From Rebecca billardiae RCC1528 (Eukaryota; Haptophyta), in the NCBI GenBank assembly GCA_965240325.2, contig OZ251228.1, positions 1,302,001 through 1,366,000 of the forward strand: 64,000 bases of DNA, in the 5' to 3' direction. A program made the position numbers and the translations under genes. Positions 19,523-29,328 of this stretch are shown here, in pieces (within the stretch, counting starts at the first letter, position 1; every line of letters starts with the position of its first letter). Below the pieces are notes generated by a model that did no database searches, was not told the origin of the DNA, and saw nothing but the letters and a program-made list of their open reading frames with translations.

Positions 19523-21037
19523 CTATGCATCGGAATCGCTGGCGATGCCCGCGGCGATGCGGCCGACGCCAGCGAGCGCGTGCTCGAGCGCATCCCATGG
19601 GGCGTCTGGCTCGGCCTCGGCGCGCGCCGGGCGTGCGCCGCGCAGGCTGTACTGGCAGCGCGCAGCGGCGGCGACGGCTCCCGAGCGCAGCGCCGCGACG
19701 CGCTCGGGCTCGCGCTGCACGAGGCTCGCGAGCCACGGCAGCACGTCGTCCGCGTGCTCGGGCGGCACGAGGAGCGCCGCCTCCCACGGGCGCGGCAGGT
19801 GCAGCGGGTACTGCCCCTCGAGCGTGTCAGCGCTCCACACAACTGGCACGCATCCGCACACCACCGAGTCGAAGAGCCCGCTGCGCGTCGCCGTGTCACC
19901 GGGCGGCTGGAGGCAGAAGGTGGCGTTCGCGTACGCGCGGCGCAGGGAGAGCCGGTCGGTCTGCGGCTCGACCAAGCACGAGCCCTCCGCGCCGCGCTTG
20001 CCCCCTGCCCACTCGCGGCAGCTGCGCACCGCGGCCGTGCGCTGCTGCATAATCAGCCCGATGTTGCTCCGGTTCTCGGCGCCGGCGAACGCGGCGAGAA
20101 GCGGGCGCGGCGCCTGGCACGCGGCGGGGTCTGGATCGAGCCAAGGAGGGACCGGCTCGTCCCCCGGCGCCTCGCCTCGCCCCGCCTCCTCCGCGCCGGG
20201 CTCGTACGACGAGAGCGCGAGGTAGGGCACGCCGACGACGCGCGCGCGCGAGTAGCGAGGGGGCTTGGGGTGCTCGCGACGCACGCACGGGTGGCCGCCC
20301 GCGTGCAGGTGGCGGAGGAAGGCGTCCATCCGCATGGGCGGCACGTTCTCCGCGCGGCCGTGGAGCACGTCCACGGCGACCGTGCTCCGCACCGCCCCGC
20401 TCACCGTGCAGATCAGCTGCTCGCCGGGGTCAGCCTCGATGGAGAGTGCTTGCACTCCGGCCATCTCCCGACGGCGCAGCAGGGCGTTGCCGTACACCGC
20501 GTTGCCGAAGCCGAGGAACTCCGTGGCGGCCTTGCCCAGCGCGAGGACGTGGCGGTGCGGCTCGGAGGCGAGGAGAGGCGCGTGCTCGCGCAGCCATGCG
20601 AACGCGTCCTCCTCCAGCCGGCGGCCGGCTGCGCGGTCGTCGCGGTGCGCGATCGCGTTGAACATCGGCCAGTACGGCACCCACAGCAGCTCGGCCTCGT
20701 CGGGGTTGTGCACGCGCTTGGGGTAGTGGTGCATCAGCCGGTGCCAGTAGAGGTACTCGAGCGGGTACGCGTACCCGTCGAACGTGCCCGGCGCGAGCCG
20801 TGGCCCGAGGCCGCCATTCGCCTGCAGAGCGTCCACGTCCGGCAGCCACGGCTCCGTGAGCTTGCCGACGCGGATCTTGTGGAGGAGGTCCGTGTTGAAT
20901 TCCGAAGGCATCGGATAGACGTACACCGATGGAAGCCGCAGCACCTCTGACGGCGCCGGCTCGGTGACCCCCGACGTGCTGATGGAGAAGTGCAGGAGGA
21001 GGAGGGCAGCTGCCGCGGCGCAATGAGCGCGCGCCAT
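19523..21037 (-). CDS. Exostosin-like (GT47) glycosyltransferase
   Basis: Intronless, 504 aa. A hydrophobic N-terminus (about 5-25) acts as signal peptide or anchor. The exostosin fold shows in VYVYPMPSEFN at the start of the catalytic region, LLWVPYWP, a central LLAAFAGAENRSN block, and the C-terminal donor-binding block FCLQPPGDTATRSGLFDSVVCGCVPVVW (quoted here in pieces: FCLQPPGDTATRSGLFDS and VVCGCVPVVW). In this family the C-terminal half binds the nucleotide sugar. A Golgi-lumenal enzyme building a surface polysaccharide is expected; the sugar cannot be told. Divergent from the coiled-coil gene at 21212. A second, distant GT47 gene lies at 41254-43248. Confidence 0.85.
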   Translation of the reverse strand: MARAHCAAAAALLLLHFSISTSGVTEPAPSEVLRLPSVYVYPMPSEFNTDLLHKIRVGKLTEPWLPDVDALQANGGLGPRLAPGTFDGYAYPLEYLYWHRLMHHYPKRVHNPDEAELLWVPYWPMFNAIAHRDDRAAGRRLEEDAFAWLREHAPLLASEPHRHVLALGKAATEFLGFGNAVYGNALLRRREMAGVQALSIEADPGEQLICTVSGAVRSTVAVDVLHGRAENVPPMRMDAFLRHLHAGGHPCVRREHPKPPRYSRARVVGVPYLALSSYEPGAEEAGRGEAPGDEPVPPWLDPDPAACQAPRPLLAAFAGAENRSNIGLIMQQRTAAVRSCREWAGGKRGAEGSCLVEPQTDRLSLRRAYANATFCLQPPGDTATRSGLFDSVVCGCVPVVWSADTLEGQYPLHLPRPWEAALLVPPEHADDVLPWLASLVQREPERVAALRSGAVAAAARCQYSLRGARPARAEAEPDAPWDALEHALAGVGRIAAGIASDSDA

Positions 21038-21211
21038 CGTGCTCTACTCTCTGGTGCTGGGCTTGCTGGCGAATCCCGCCGCCCCGTTTGTCGATCCGCG
21101 TGAAAAGAATTGCGACTGCAAAAGTGAAAAGTTTGAACCGGCCGGGGCGGGGGCGGTGGCGAGCGGGATCGTCGCCGCCGGGCGGAGCTTGGCCGTTGCT
21201 CGAGGGCCTGC
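21038..21211. promoter_or_regulatory. Short divergent intergenic region (putative bidirectional promoter)
   Basis: 174 bp between the start codons of the GT47 gene and the coiled-coil protein gene. Inferred shared promoter; no specific motif identified. Confidence 0.35.
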
Positions 21212-22933
21212 ATGGCGCGCGAGGAGCGGGCGAAGAAGCCGCCGAAAGAGGAGCGGCGGAAGGAGGAGAAGAAGCGGAGCAAGTCAGTGGAGCGTCCCCG
21301 CCGCACCAAGGACAAGGAGCCGGACGACGACCGCGCACGTCGGCGCGAGGAGCGTGCGCGTCGGCGCGAGGAGAAGCTGCACGCGCTCAAGGCCGCAGCC
21401 GCCGAGCCAGGCGCCGCCGTGCAGTTCATCGACAACGGCGCGGCAGCCGAGGCCGCCGCGCCGCGCCCGCCGCCCTCTGCGCCACCGACCACGGCCGGCG
21501 GCTTCACCGACGCGGGCCGCCCGCCGCTCCTTGAGATCGACGAGTACGCGTACAGCCGTGAGCTGGCCGCGCTGCACGGCGCGCTCAACGGCCCGATCGC
21601 GCTGAAGCGGCGCGAGCTCGCGAACGTGGCGCAGCGGGTGGAGGCGAACATCGAGCGCGTGCAAGCCGCGCGCGGCGCGATCGAGCGCGAGACACGCGCC
21701 GACGCCGACGGCATCCTGCAGCGGCTGCGCGTGCACGAGCGCTCGAAGCTCGCCGTCCTTCAGACCGAGCTCGCGCGCGCGCTGGCGCAGCTGCGGGACA
21801 TCGACGAGTTCTCGGGCGAGGTGCTGAGCAGCGCGATGGCGAGCACGCCGGTGGAGAAGCGGGCCGTCGCGCCGCGCCTCCAGGCGCTCGCCGACCAGGG
21901 CGCTCGGCTCGCGGCGATGGCGGTGGACCCGCCCTCACTGATTGACCACGACGACTTGCCTCAGGAAACGCGCGAGCGGCAGCGGCTGCTCAGCCGGCAC
22001 GAGGCGCTGGAGGGGGTGCTGCGCGTGAAGGACGCGATGTGCTGGACGCTGCTGCGCGAGCGGCAGGGCAACGCCGAGCGCGCCTCGCCCTCGCCCTCCC
22101 CGCGCACGGCCGACCTCGACGCACGCGCCGCGGACGAGATTGGTCGGCGCGCGGTGGCGGACGCGGAGCGCGCGGCTGTCGAGGCGGAGGTGGCGGCTGC
22201 CGAGGAGCGGGTCAGGGAGGAGGTGGCGGAGGAGTACGAGGCGGAGATGGCGGAGTGGAGCACGCTGGCGGAGGAGCAGGGGCGGCAGCTGCAGGCGAGC
22301 CACCAGGAGGTGCAGCGCCTGCGCTCGGAGAACGAGCGCCTGCGCGCGCTGCTCGGCGCGACCGCGTCGGGTCCGCCAGCCTGCGGCAGCAGCGGGGCGC
22401 TCGCAGCGGGCGCGTCACCGCCTGCGCCGCACACGCGAGCCAGCTTCCCCGCCCCGGCGCAGCCCGCTGAGCCGCCGTCCGGAGGTTCCACGTGGATGCC
22501 GACGCCGACGAGTGGTGCGGCATTCACCGCGCAGCACGCCGCCGATGAAGCCGCCGCTGCAGCCCTGGGCGCGTACGCGCAGCCAGCGCAAGGCGTCAGC
22601 GCAGCGCCCGGCCCCGCGCAGCTCGAGCACGGCCGGGCGCGGCCCGCCGACGCCGCATGCACACACTTCGTGCCGACGACGAGCACGATGGCGGCGGACT
22701 TTGGCGCGGGTTCGCCTCTTGGCCCGTGCGAGACCTACGCCGCCGCCGCCGCGCCGTACCCTGCCGCTGCCACGTATCATCCGACGCCCTCGACCACGCC
22801 GATGGCGGCTGTTGCCCAGGCCGCGTCGCTGCCAGCAGCGTCGATTCCGCTTCATCTCGCTTCCCTGGGTAGTCAACTACCCCAGCTGACCACGACACCA
22901 GCAGACCCAGCAGTCGTGGCGGCTCACTATTGA
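21212..22933 (+). CDS. Coiled-coil protein of unknown function
   Basis: Intronless, 573 aa. The first 60 residues are highly charged (Lys/Arg/Glu). A helical, heptad-rich region spans about 100-240 (DEYAYSRELAALHGALNGP and following) and a second coiled coil about 300-385 (AEVAAAEERVREEVAEEYEA). The remaining 190 residues are Ala/Pro/Ser-rich and probably disordered. Base periodicity and absence of stops support a real gene. The arrangement is reminiscent of centrosomal or ciliary coiled-coil proteins, but I cannot place it in a named family. Confidence 0.7.
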   Translation: MAREERAKKPPKEERRKEEKKRSKSVERPRRTKDKEPDDDRARRREERARRREEKLHALKAAAAEPGAAVQFIDNGAAAEAAAPRPPPSAPPTTAGGFTDAGRPPLLEIDEYAYSRELAALHGALNGPIALKRRELANVAQRVEANIERVQAARGAIERETRADADGILQRLRVHERSKLAVLQTELARALAQLRDIDEFSGEVLSSAMASTPVEKRAVAPRLQALADQGARLAAMAVDPPSLIDHDDLPQETRERQRLLSRHEALEGVLRVKDAMCWTLLRERQGNAERASPSPSPRTADLDARAADEIGRRAVADAERAAVEAEVAAAEERVREEVAEEYEAEMAEWSTLAEEQGRQLQASHQEVQRLRSENERLRALLGATASGPPACGSSGALAAGASPPAPHTRASFPAPAQPAEPPSGGSTWMPTPTSGAAFTAQHAADEAAAAALGAYAQPAQGVSAAPGPAQLEHGRARPADAACTHFVPTTSTMAADFGAGSPLGPCETYAAAAAPYPAAATYHPTPSTTPMAAVAQAASLPAASIPLHLASLGSQLPQLTTTPADPAVVAAHY

Positions 22934-23160
22934 CGACGACTGGTCTGACGGAACGCGGTACTGTACGCACGGCGTACCCTGTCAACCCTGTGTTCTCAGA
23001 CAGCAGACAACTTGAGGCTTCGATCTCAACTAGTACATCAGTTGAGTGACGACCGTAAGCTACTGATAAAATCTGACGAATTACGACGACTGACTCGCGA
23101 GACTCACCGAGTTGACACTTGACTCATGACTGTCATCTCGCGTCGACAATATAAATATGT

Positions 23161-23390
23161 AATGGCCCGCGGTGCAGGGCGGAGCGCGCAGCGTGGAGCC
23201 CGCACCAGCGGGCCCGAACCACGTTTCAAAAAGATCTTTGATCAAGAAAAAAGGGACGGGGGGCGGCGGAAAAAAAGGGACGGGGGGCGATTTTTAGGGC
23301 TGGCGGAGACCGAGTTTCGAGTTTTTGAGATCGCATTGAGAGGTCTATCAGGCCAAAAAAAACCGCGCCCAGCTGATTCCCTTAAGTAAA
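23161..23390 (+). repeat. Dispersed repeat family R2, copy 1
   Basis: Starts with GGCCCGCGGTGCAGGGCGGA, contains TCAAAAAGATCTTTGATCAA and a purine-rich GGGACGGGGGGCG block, and is followed by a diverged tail. It aligns to 25060-25300. The DNA around AAAGATCTTT is palindromic. Confidence 0.75.
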
Positions 23391-24050
23391 GTGCGATCTG
23401 GACGTCAGCTGGACGTGACATTAGTGTAACGGTTCGTTACGAGCGAATCGTACTCGTCTTCCCGGATCGCGTGACGTCCGGACTGGGCCACATCCGGATC
23501 GTCGGAGGTGACGTGCCCCGGCACGATGGGCGATGCGGCGGATATGCGGGACGGCGCCTGCACGTGCCTCCGGACCCGCCTCCCGCTTGCTGCTCACGCA
23601 GTCAGCTGCGACCGTGGCGCATGATCGCAGAAGTAGTGCCGGCAGTACGGCCTGCATCAGCTAGTGCCGCGCCGTCGTGGCGCGCGCGGTACGGTTGCGC
23701 GTTTGCAGCGCTCGCCGCTCGGCGTGACGGCACGCGCGTGCGGCTCAGGTGTGTCAAATGCGGTCTCGTCGGCGCGCTTTCGCCTGCCACCTCGTGCACC
23801 CGTGCCGCCAGTTTCATCGTCTTCATGAGGACTGCTGCTGCTGTCGCCATCCGCTCTCCATCACCCCGAGTCGCCGGTCGCGCGGCGCGCGCGGTAGGCA
23901 CTAGGCAGGGCGTACGGTCACTCACCCGTGCAACGGGTCAAGTGGCCAGAGTACGTCTGGTCGTTGGCTGGCACGGGCCGCAGCGCTAAAGCACCCTGCT
24001 GTCACACCCGACTCCTTCAGTACTCCGAGCTCCGCGGCACGACTACTCGG

Positions 24051-24200
24051 CACGATCGCGGACGGGTCGGATCCGAGCTGATCAGCCAGAGTTGGACACA
24101 GTAACAGTTTGGCAGCTACTAGTAGTAATTCCGATGCCGATGGCACGATCGCGGACGGGTCGGATCCGAGCTGATCAGCCAGTTGGACATTTGGCAGCTA
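24051..24200 (+). repeat. Direct repeat pair of about 45-60 bp
   Basis: The stretch GCACGATCGCGGACGGGTCG followed by GATCCGAGCTGATCAGCCAG occurs at about 24049 and again at about 24142. The shared continuation is GTTGGACA and TTTGGCAGCTA with small indels. Confidence 0.85.
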
Positions 24201-24379
24201 GTTGTCAGACGGACGTCCGATTTGACGACCGGTGCCGGGTGCGGTCTCAGGTCCGCTGCTGTGATTGTGTGAAGTGTGAATGAGTCTCGCGGTCGCGCAG
24301 GCTGACAGGGCGACGGTCGGACTAATATAGCTTCAGTCATCTCAGAACCGACTTCAACTGGCGAACTGCCACTACGGCG

Positions 24380-24462
24380 GAGAGCCGCGATTGCACGGCC
24401 ACCGCGGGCCCCCAACTGCGTTGATTCTATGCAGAAAAGGACCGCGGAACGCGGTCATATAA
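24380..24462 (+). repeat. Dispersed repeat family R3 with terminal palindrome, copy 1
   Basis: Contains CACCGCGGGCCCC, a CTnCGTTG(A/G)TTCTA segment, and ends in AAGGACCGCGGAACGCGGTC, a palindromic block (GACCGCG-GAA-CGCGGTC). The same order recurs at about 27415-27482. Confidence 0.65.
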
Positions 24463-25059
24463 TAATAATAAGTCTTACTAAATTTTCGGATTCTCGCCAT
24501 TCTCGGCTCGTCAACTATGGGTTCAAACCAGTTTCCAGGTCTCTCTTCGGAGAGCGTGCGATGAAGGATGGCGCGGCAACCTGCCACCGTGAGCCTTACG
24601 CACGTTGTTAAAAACAAATTGAAACTGTACTAGCTCAATCAGCAATGATGCCATATGATATTGCGATATTATTCTAGCTATATGCAGATTATGCTGACAA
24701 TGATCAGACTGATGTGTCAGTGATGTCAGCACTGCACAGTACTAACTGCACAGACTCTCAACTCATTACTCATAGCAACGTAACTAGGCAGCATTGATTG
24801 ACCGTGACGCGACTGTCCGGTGTCCCGTCGGTCCGCGTCGATCGACCCGCGACGCCGCGTCGTCGACAGACGACAGTCGACACGGACACGGCCTTAGTTC
24901 GTACTAGTAGTGACGACGCCTGACGCCCTGACGGCCTGACGGCGGTTGTTATAATTTAATTATATATATATAAATTTAATAAATTATTTCGACTCAACGG
25001 TGCTGCTAGCTACAGCTAGCTAGTACTTAGTAGTACTGCGACATCCATTTAAGCTAGTT

Positions 25060-25300
25060 ATGGCCCGCGGTGCAGGGCGGAGCGCGTAGCGTGGAGCCCC
25101 GCCGGGGGCCCTCACTACGTTGTCAAAAAGATCTTTTGATCAAAGAAAAGGGGATGGGGGACGATTTTGAGGGCTGTTGGAGGGCCGGCGGTGAGTTTTC
25201 GATTTTTCGAGGGGTACGTTGGCCCATAGTGCTCTGCATTAGCAACTACGCGCTTGACGAAATAAGCGCGCCCACGCCATTCCGCATAAGTCGATGGACG
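25060..25300 (+). repeat. Dispersed repeat family R2, copy 2
   Basis: Diverged copy of 23161-23390: GGCCCGCGGTGCAGGGCGGA, AGCGTGGAGCCC, AAAAGATCTTTTGATCAAAG and a GGGGATGGGGGACG block in the same order. Confidence 0.75.
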
Positions 25301-25421
25301 GACGTGGGATCAGATACCCCGGGGGTGAAACAAGTGAGTATTTTTGTCCTTCTTGTATGCTGGAGTACGAGTTTGCCGAGCGACGTTTGATTGTTTTGGG
25401 TCGAAAACAGCTATGAGGCCA

Positions 25422-25696
25422 GATTCTTTTGAATAGCGCTTGCGAAAAGAAGTTACCCGCCTGTCTCGATGGATGAACCGCCTCATGGTATTGAAGAGAT
25501 TCTTTTGAATAGCGCTTTTAAACCAAGTTACCCACCTGTCTCGTTGGATGAACCTCCTCATCATATTGAAGAGATTCTTTTGAATAGCGCTATTTAAAGC
25601 CAGTTACCCGCTTGCCTCGATGGATGAACCGCCTTGATAATATTGAAAGATATTCTTTTGAATAGCGCTTGTCACAACCAAGTTACCCGCCTGTCA
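25422..25696 (+). repeat. Tandem repeat, about 76-bp unit, 3.6 copies
   Basis: Units start GATTCTTTTGAATAGCGCT at 25422, 25498 and 25573, with a fourth, GATATTCTTTTGAATAGCGC, at 25649. Each unit continues with AGTTACCCGCCTGTCTCG, GGATGAACCGCCTC and ATATTGAAGA. The unit length is not a multiple of three, so a repeated protein is not the explanation. Confidence 0.95.
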
Positions 25697-26539
25697 GCTG
25701 TCTCGTGCTCGCGAGCGGCGCGACGACATCGGCCCGAGCGAGGATGCCGCCTTCAAAGGCGCGCGCACCGAGTGCGTGCGCGACGGGTGCCGGCCGGCCG
25801 CTGGTCTCGACCTATCGCCCTCGGCCCTCCCCGAGCGCGCCTGCAGGTACCTCCGGACGCGCATTCGGCTTGCTCACTCGATCAGCTCACTCACAGCTGC
25901 CGGTCACGCAGCCGCGCGGCGGCCCCGCCGCCCCGCGACCAGGTCCGCGGCCCAAAGTGTGTGTGCGCGCCGCGCCGGTGCCCTCGCGCCGGTGGCGTGG
26001 GCTGGCTGGCCGCTGGTCTCGCCCACGCGCCCCACTCGCCCCAAGCGCGCAACGCCTGCGGGAAGCGCCGGCACCATACCTACCTAACCTGCGCGTCGAC
26101 GCCCGTCCCGCCGCGGCCCGCGCCTCGATCGATCGTCGATCGGACCGCGTGCGTGCGACTCCGTCCGCGCCCGCGCGCAGGGTGGGAGGGGCTGGTGCAG
26201 GAGCAGATGCAGGACTACCTCGAAATTGCACGCGACGAGGAGGTGCCCAGCGCGCACTTTACGCTGCGCGCATCATCGAGTGGTCGCCCAGCGAGCGCGG
26301 CAGCTGGCCACCGGGCCGGCTGACGGCGGGCGCAGCTGCCAGCTGCGGACGCGCAGCGGGCGCGGAGTGGAAGCCGGCGCAGCGGCCGGGCAGCGGCGGC
26401 CGGCGCGGCAGCACGCTCGTATACATCGCGGCAGCTACCGCCGTCGTGCGGGGAAAGCACACGCTCTCGGCGGCTTCCAAGATGCCGACGGGCCACGGCG
26501 TGCACTCCGTGCAGGCTGCGTGCGCGCTGCAGTGGCTGT

Positions 26540-27320
26540 GTCGAGCTGCTGCGGCGTGTGCTCGAGGCGCGGCGCTCGCACGGGCTACGCGGGCGCAGCG
26601 GGTGCGCGCAGCTGGCGCACGCAGTGCCACGTCCTGCGGCGCCAGTTTGACGGCCGTCCGCCCCCCCGAGCTCGAGTTCTGCGCGCTTTGCGACGGCGCG
26701 GCCGGCAGCGCCCATCTGCCTGCTTGCTTGGGCACGCCAGCATGTCTGCCGCCGGGCCTGCTGCGCGCGCCGAAGCTGGAGGGCGGAGGAGGGCGCTGGG
26801 CTGCTCCTACGGCGTGCTGCAGCCCGGGCAGGCTCTACCGCGGCGCGGCGAGGCCGTCGCGCCTGCTCGCCGCCGTCGAGTCGCCCGTGCTGCGTGACCC
26901 TCGGCCGCACGTGCTCGCTCGGCGGCACCGCAGCAGGCGTCCCATACCACGGTATGCTCGAGCCGCTGTGCGCACCCAAGGCGCGAGCTGCTCGAGCGGG
27001 CCAGGTGGGCCCGCAGGGGGTGCGCGCAGCTGGCACACGCAGCCCCGCGTCATGGGGTGTCGGTTTGACGGTCGCCAGCCCCTGTGGGCTCGAGCGCTGT
27101 GCGCTTCACCACGGAGGTGCTGGCAGCGCCCCGCGGCGCGCAACGGCGGGGCAGCATGGCCGCCGCCGGCGCCGCCGCACATGCCGCCGCTTACGGGCAG
27201 TCGAGAGCTTGGGGCAGCACCTACGGCGCATGCTGCAGCCTCGGGGCGGGCTCTGCCAGCCTGCTGTGGCGTGATAATCGCGCATATTTTCCAGACCGTC
27301 GACTCGCCCGCGCTGCATAA
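26540..27320 (+). repeat. Diverged tandem duplication of about 390 bp
   Basis: 26540-26905 and 26945-27320 share blocks in the same order: GGTGCGCGCAGCTGGC(G/A)CAC, TTTGACGG, CAGCATG(T/G)C(T/C)GCCGCCGG, a CCTACGGCG(TG/CA)TGCTGCAGCC block and CCGTCGA(G/C)TCGCCCG(T/C)GCTGC. The frames are not kept consistently, so if it ever encoded protein it is now decayed. Confidence 0.6.
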
Positions 27321-27414
27321 TATTCCATTATTCGTTTGCCGCGCGTGCTCGACGGCGCTCCGCGCTGCTGCTGCCGCTACGGCCGCGCGTTGGACGGACA
27401 GCATATGCCGACGG

Positions 27415-27482
27415 AGGGTGCACCGCGGGCCCCTAGCTACGTTGGTTCTACGGAACTCGGAAGGACCGCGGAACGCGGTCAT
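27415..27482 (+). repeat. Dispersed repeat family R3, copy 2
   Basis: Matches 24380-24462: CACCGCGGGCCCC, CTACGTTGGTTCTA, then AAGGACCGCGGAACGCGGTC with the same palindrome. Confidence 0.65.
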
Positions 27483-27770
27483 AGTGTCAATGTCACGATG
27501 CAGACGACAGCTTAATGAGCAGCAGCTGCCACGTTACAATTTGCCGACGAATTACCGCCGAGTGCCCCGAGTCCGAGAGGGGGCTCGCCTTACCCGTGGG
27601 GCCCGGTGGTGACGTGGTGTAGCCCGCACTCGGCACTGATGATTCGTTCGCGTCACCGTCGTCGAATTCGCAAATTGATGAAAAGTCGTGCTGATTCGCC
27701 AGGACGAGCGCTCAGCCGGCCATGCTCACTCCGAGCTGGTGTCGCTGAGCCCAGCCAGGGCCGCGATAGC

Positions 27771-28412
27771 TCAATACAGGCCACTGGTTGGCGCAGGCCG
27801 CGCAGCCTCAGCTGGCTGGGTAAAGGCCTGCACTGTCGCCGTGCGACGCGGTCCAAGGGCCTCTCTTAGTCCGTACGTGCCCACGAGGAGGAGTGCAACG
27901 AGTGCGAAGAGCCCGGCCATGTCGAGCCACCTCGCGTGGATGTGCAGCACAAATTCTAAGTGTTGGCTCTCTGCGATAGACTTGGCCGCGATGCGGGTCG
28001 CGTTGGCCTCTGTTGGGTGCACCTCGCAATGGCGCGGCCGGCCGCATTGCCAGGCGCAACAGCCGCAGGAGCACCACCAGAGATAGCTTTTCAATGGGTG
28101 CTCGTAGCGATGTGTCTTGGCGCACTGGTGCAAGCGCATACACCGGCGCTTCAGGCAGCGCCCGCACGACCACCGCCAGTGATGGAGCTCGATCGTCGAT
28201 TCGTCGCTGCGCTCCTCAGGCGATGTATTGTTGCGGTTGCGGGATGGGGGCGGTGGCGATGGGGGCGGTGGACTCGGCGGGCTCGGAGGAGATGGTGGCT
28301 CAAGTGGCGCCGAGGGTGCGAGCGCCACCGCGGAGCACACAAGTGCCCAGCAGACCATCGTCGTTGGCGCCACGGGCGGGCAGCTGCGCGCGCGCCTGAG
28401 CATCGGATTCAA
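27771..28412 (-). CDS. Cys-rich, Pro-rich secreted or type I membrane protein, unknown
   Basis: 213 aa. A hydrophobic N-terminal stretch (VCWALVCSAVALAPSAP) looks like a signal peptide, followed by an extensin-like PPSPPSPPSPPPPSPPPPS segment, a compact Cys-rich region of about 60 residues with some ten cysteines (CGRCLKRRC, CSCGCCAWQC), a linker, and a C-terminal membrane segment (MAGLFALVALLLVGTYGL) with a short cytosolic tail. The order signal, Pro-rich stalk, Cys-rich head, single membrane span supports a real gene of the cell surface. No family recognised. It faces away from MED7, with 68 bp between start codons. Confidence 0.55.
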   Translation of the reverse strand: MNPMLRRARSCPPVAPTTMVCWALVCSAVALAPSAPLEPPSPPSPPSPPPPSPPPPSRNRNNTSPEERSDESTIELHHWRWSCGRCLKRRCMRLHQCAKTHRYEHPLKSYLWWCSCGCCAWQCGRPRHCEVHPTEANATRIAAKSIAESQHLEFVLHIHARWLDMAGLFALVALLLVGTYGLREALGPRRTATVQAFTQPAEAARPAPTSGLY

Positions 28413-28480
28413 GTGACGAGTGGCTTGCTCAGTCAGGGATGCGAGCGAGCGCGCGGCACCGGCACTGTTCGCAAATCAGC

Positions 28481-29137
28481 ATGGCGACTTGGCCCGCCGT
28501 GCCCGCCCACTACCGCGATGCTGCGACCGGAGCTCTGCGTCCGCCGACCCCTCCCGAGCCGAACGCAAAGTACGCGGTGTACGGTGAGCAGTTTCCGCAA
28601 CCCCCGCCCAGCGCACCACCCGTCGCCGCTGACGCCTCCGCGGCCGAGGACGTGTGCAAGGGCATGCGCGACCTGAACGCAGCATTCACAGAGTCGTATG
28701 TCGACCTGCTCACGTGCATGGCCACGGCGCCGAGCAGCACCTACGAGCTGCAGCTCAAGGCTCAGCACATGGAGGAGGTGATGCGCTCCATCCAGCACGC
28801 TTTGGCGAATGAGGGGCGCGCGCAGCAAGCCCACGACGAAATCGTGTCCGCCCTGCGCGGGCAAGCGGCGCGCAAGCGTGAGCTCGTGCGTGCGCTGGAC
28901 GACGTGGTCGACTTGGCGGAGAGTCGGCTGCGCAACCTCGCAGATCGCGCGTCCACCTCCTCGGCAGCTCCAACAGAGCACGAAGCGCGTGCGGTCACGG
29001 ATGGTGACGCCAGGGGCAACGCATCAGACATGCCTGTCAACTGCGATGGTTGCATCCCGCCCGACCCCGCCGTCCGCGCACAATTGGCTCTGCAGGCAGT
29101 GGCCGACGGACTCCGCGCCGTCACTGGCCAGCCATGA
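28481..29137 (+). CDS. MED7: Mediator complex subunit 7
   Basis: 218 aa from the Met at 28481 (an upstream in-frame Met at 28439 is less likely). The order of conserved features fits MED7: a Pro-rich start with WPAVPAHY and PPTPPEPN, then YAVYGEQF (the family's F/YG-x-x-F box), a helix GMRDLNAAFTESYVDLLTCM equivalent to the KKLN-x-S-x-x-x-N-F-x-x-LL segment, and AQHMEEVMRSIQHALANEGR followed by AQQAHDEIVSALRGQ, equivalent to NEYRPHQARETL. MED7 sits in the middle module of Mediator and pairs with MED21 and MED31 in transcription by RNA polymerase II. No introns. It lies 191 bp upstream of RPB12, on the same strand. Confidence 0.82.
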   Translation: MATWPAVPAHYRDAATGALRPPTPPEPNAKYAVYGEQFPQPPPSAPPVAADASAAEDVCKGMRDLNAAFTESYVDLLTCMATAPSSTYELQLKAQHMEEVMRSIQHALANEGRAQQAHDEIVSALRGQAARKRELVRALDDVVDLAESRLRNLADRASTSSAAPTEHEARAVTDGDARGNASDMPVNCDGCIPPDPAVRAQLALQAVADGLRAVTGQP

Positions 29138-29328
29138 TGATGGTCTGCGGCGATAGGGCCTCTGGGCGGACCGTATGTAGATGGCCACTGCTGTACTCAA
29201 CCGTACTCAACGCCGGCGGCCGCGAGGGCCCGGCCCAGGCGCCAGTCCCGAGTCCGGACCACTTTCAACTTGTCCGACTTGAAGAACTTGTGGGGCGGCA
29301 GGCGGCGCCATCGTGCCAGCACCTCGTC

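Larger units (their letters stand above)
22934..25421. other. Repeat-rich spacer, no supported gene
   Basis: Mixed AT- and GC-rich DNA holding several short dispersed repeats listed separately. A 172-codon plus-strand frame at 23471-23989 has no domain, and its start resembles sequence at 25700-25910 (the stretch around GCCTGCACGTGCCTCCGGAC), so it is more likely part of a repeat than a gene. Confidence 0.5.
25697..27770. other. GC-rich region without a convincing gene
   Basis: A 647-codon plus-strand frame at 25669-27612 is open, but its composition (Ala/Arg/Gly/Pro/Cys), the equally long frames on the other strand and the presence of internal duplications speak against it. A short exon-like piece at about 26186-26270 reads LVQEQMQDYLEIARDEEVPS after a CGCGCAG acceptor, but I could not extend it. 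A diverged duplication occupies 26540-27320 and an R3 repeat copy lies at 27415-27482. Confidence 0.45.

Noticed and set aside
23471-23989. 172-codon plus-strand frame
   Set aside because: Arg/Ala/Val-rich, no domain, and its beginning is shared with another non-coding stretch at 25830-25905.
26181-26300. Exon-like piece LVQEQMQDYLEIARDEEVPS
   Set aside because: It follows a plausible acceptor and looks protein-like, but no neighbouring exon or family could be connected, so it is not listed as a gene.
25669-27612. 647-codon open frame on the plus strand
   Set aside because: Ala/Arg/Gly/Pro/Cys composition with no domain, comparable frames on the opposite strand, and internal diverged duplications that do not keep the frame.
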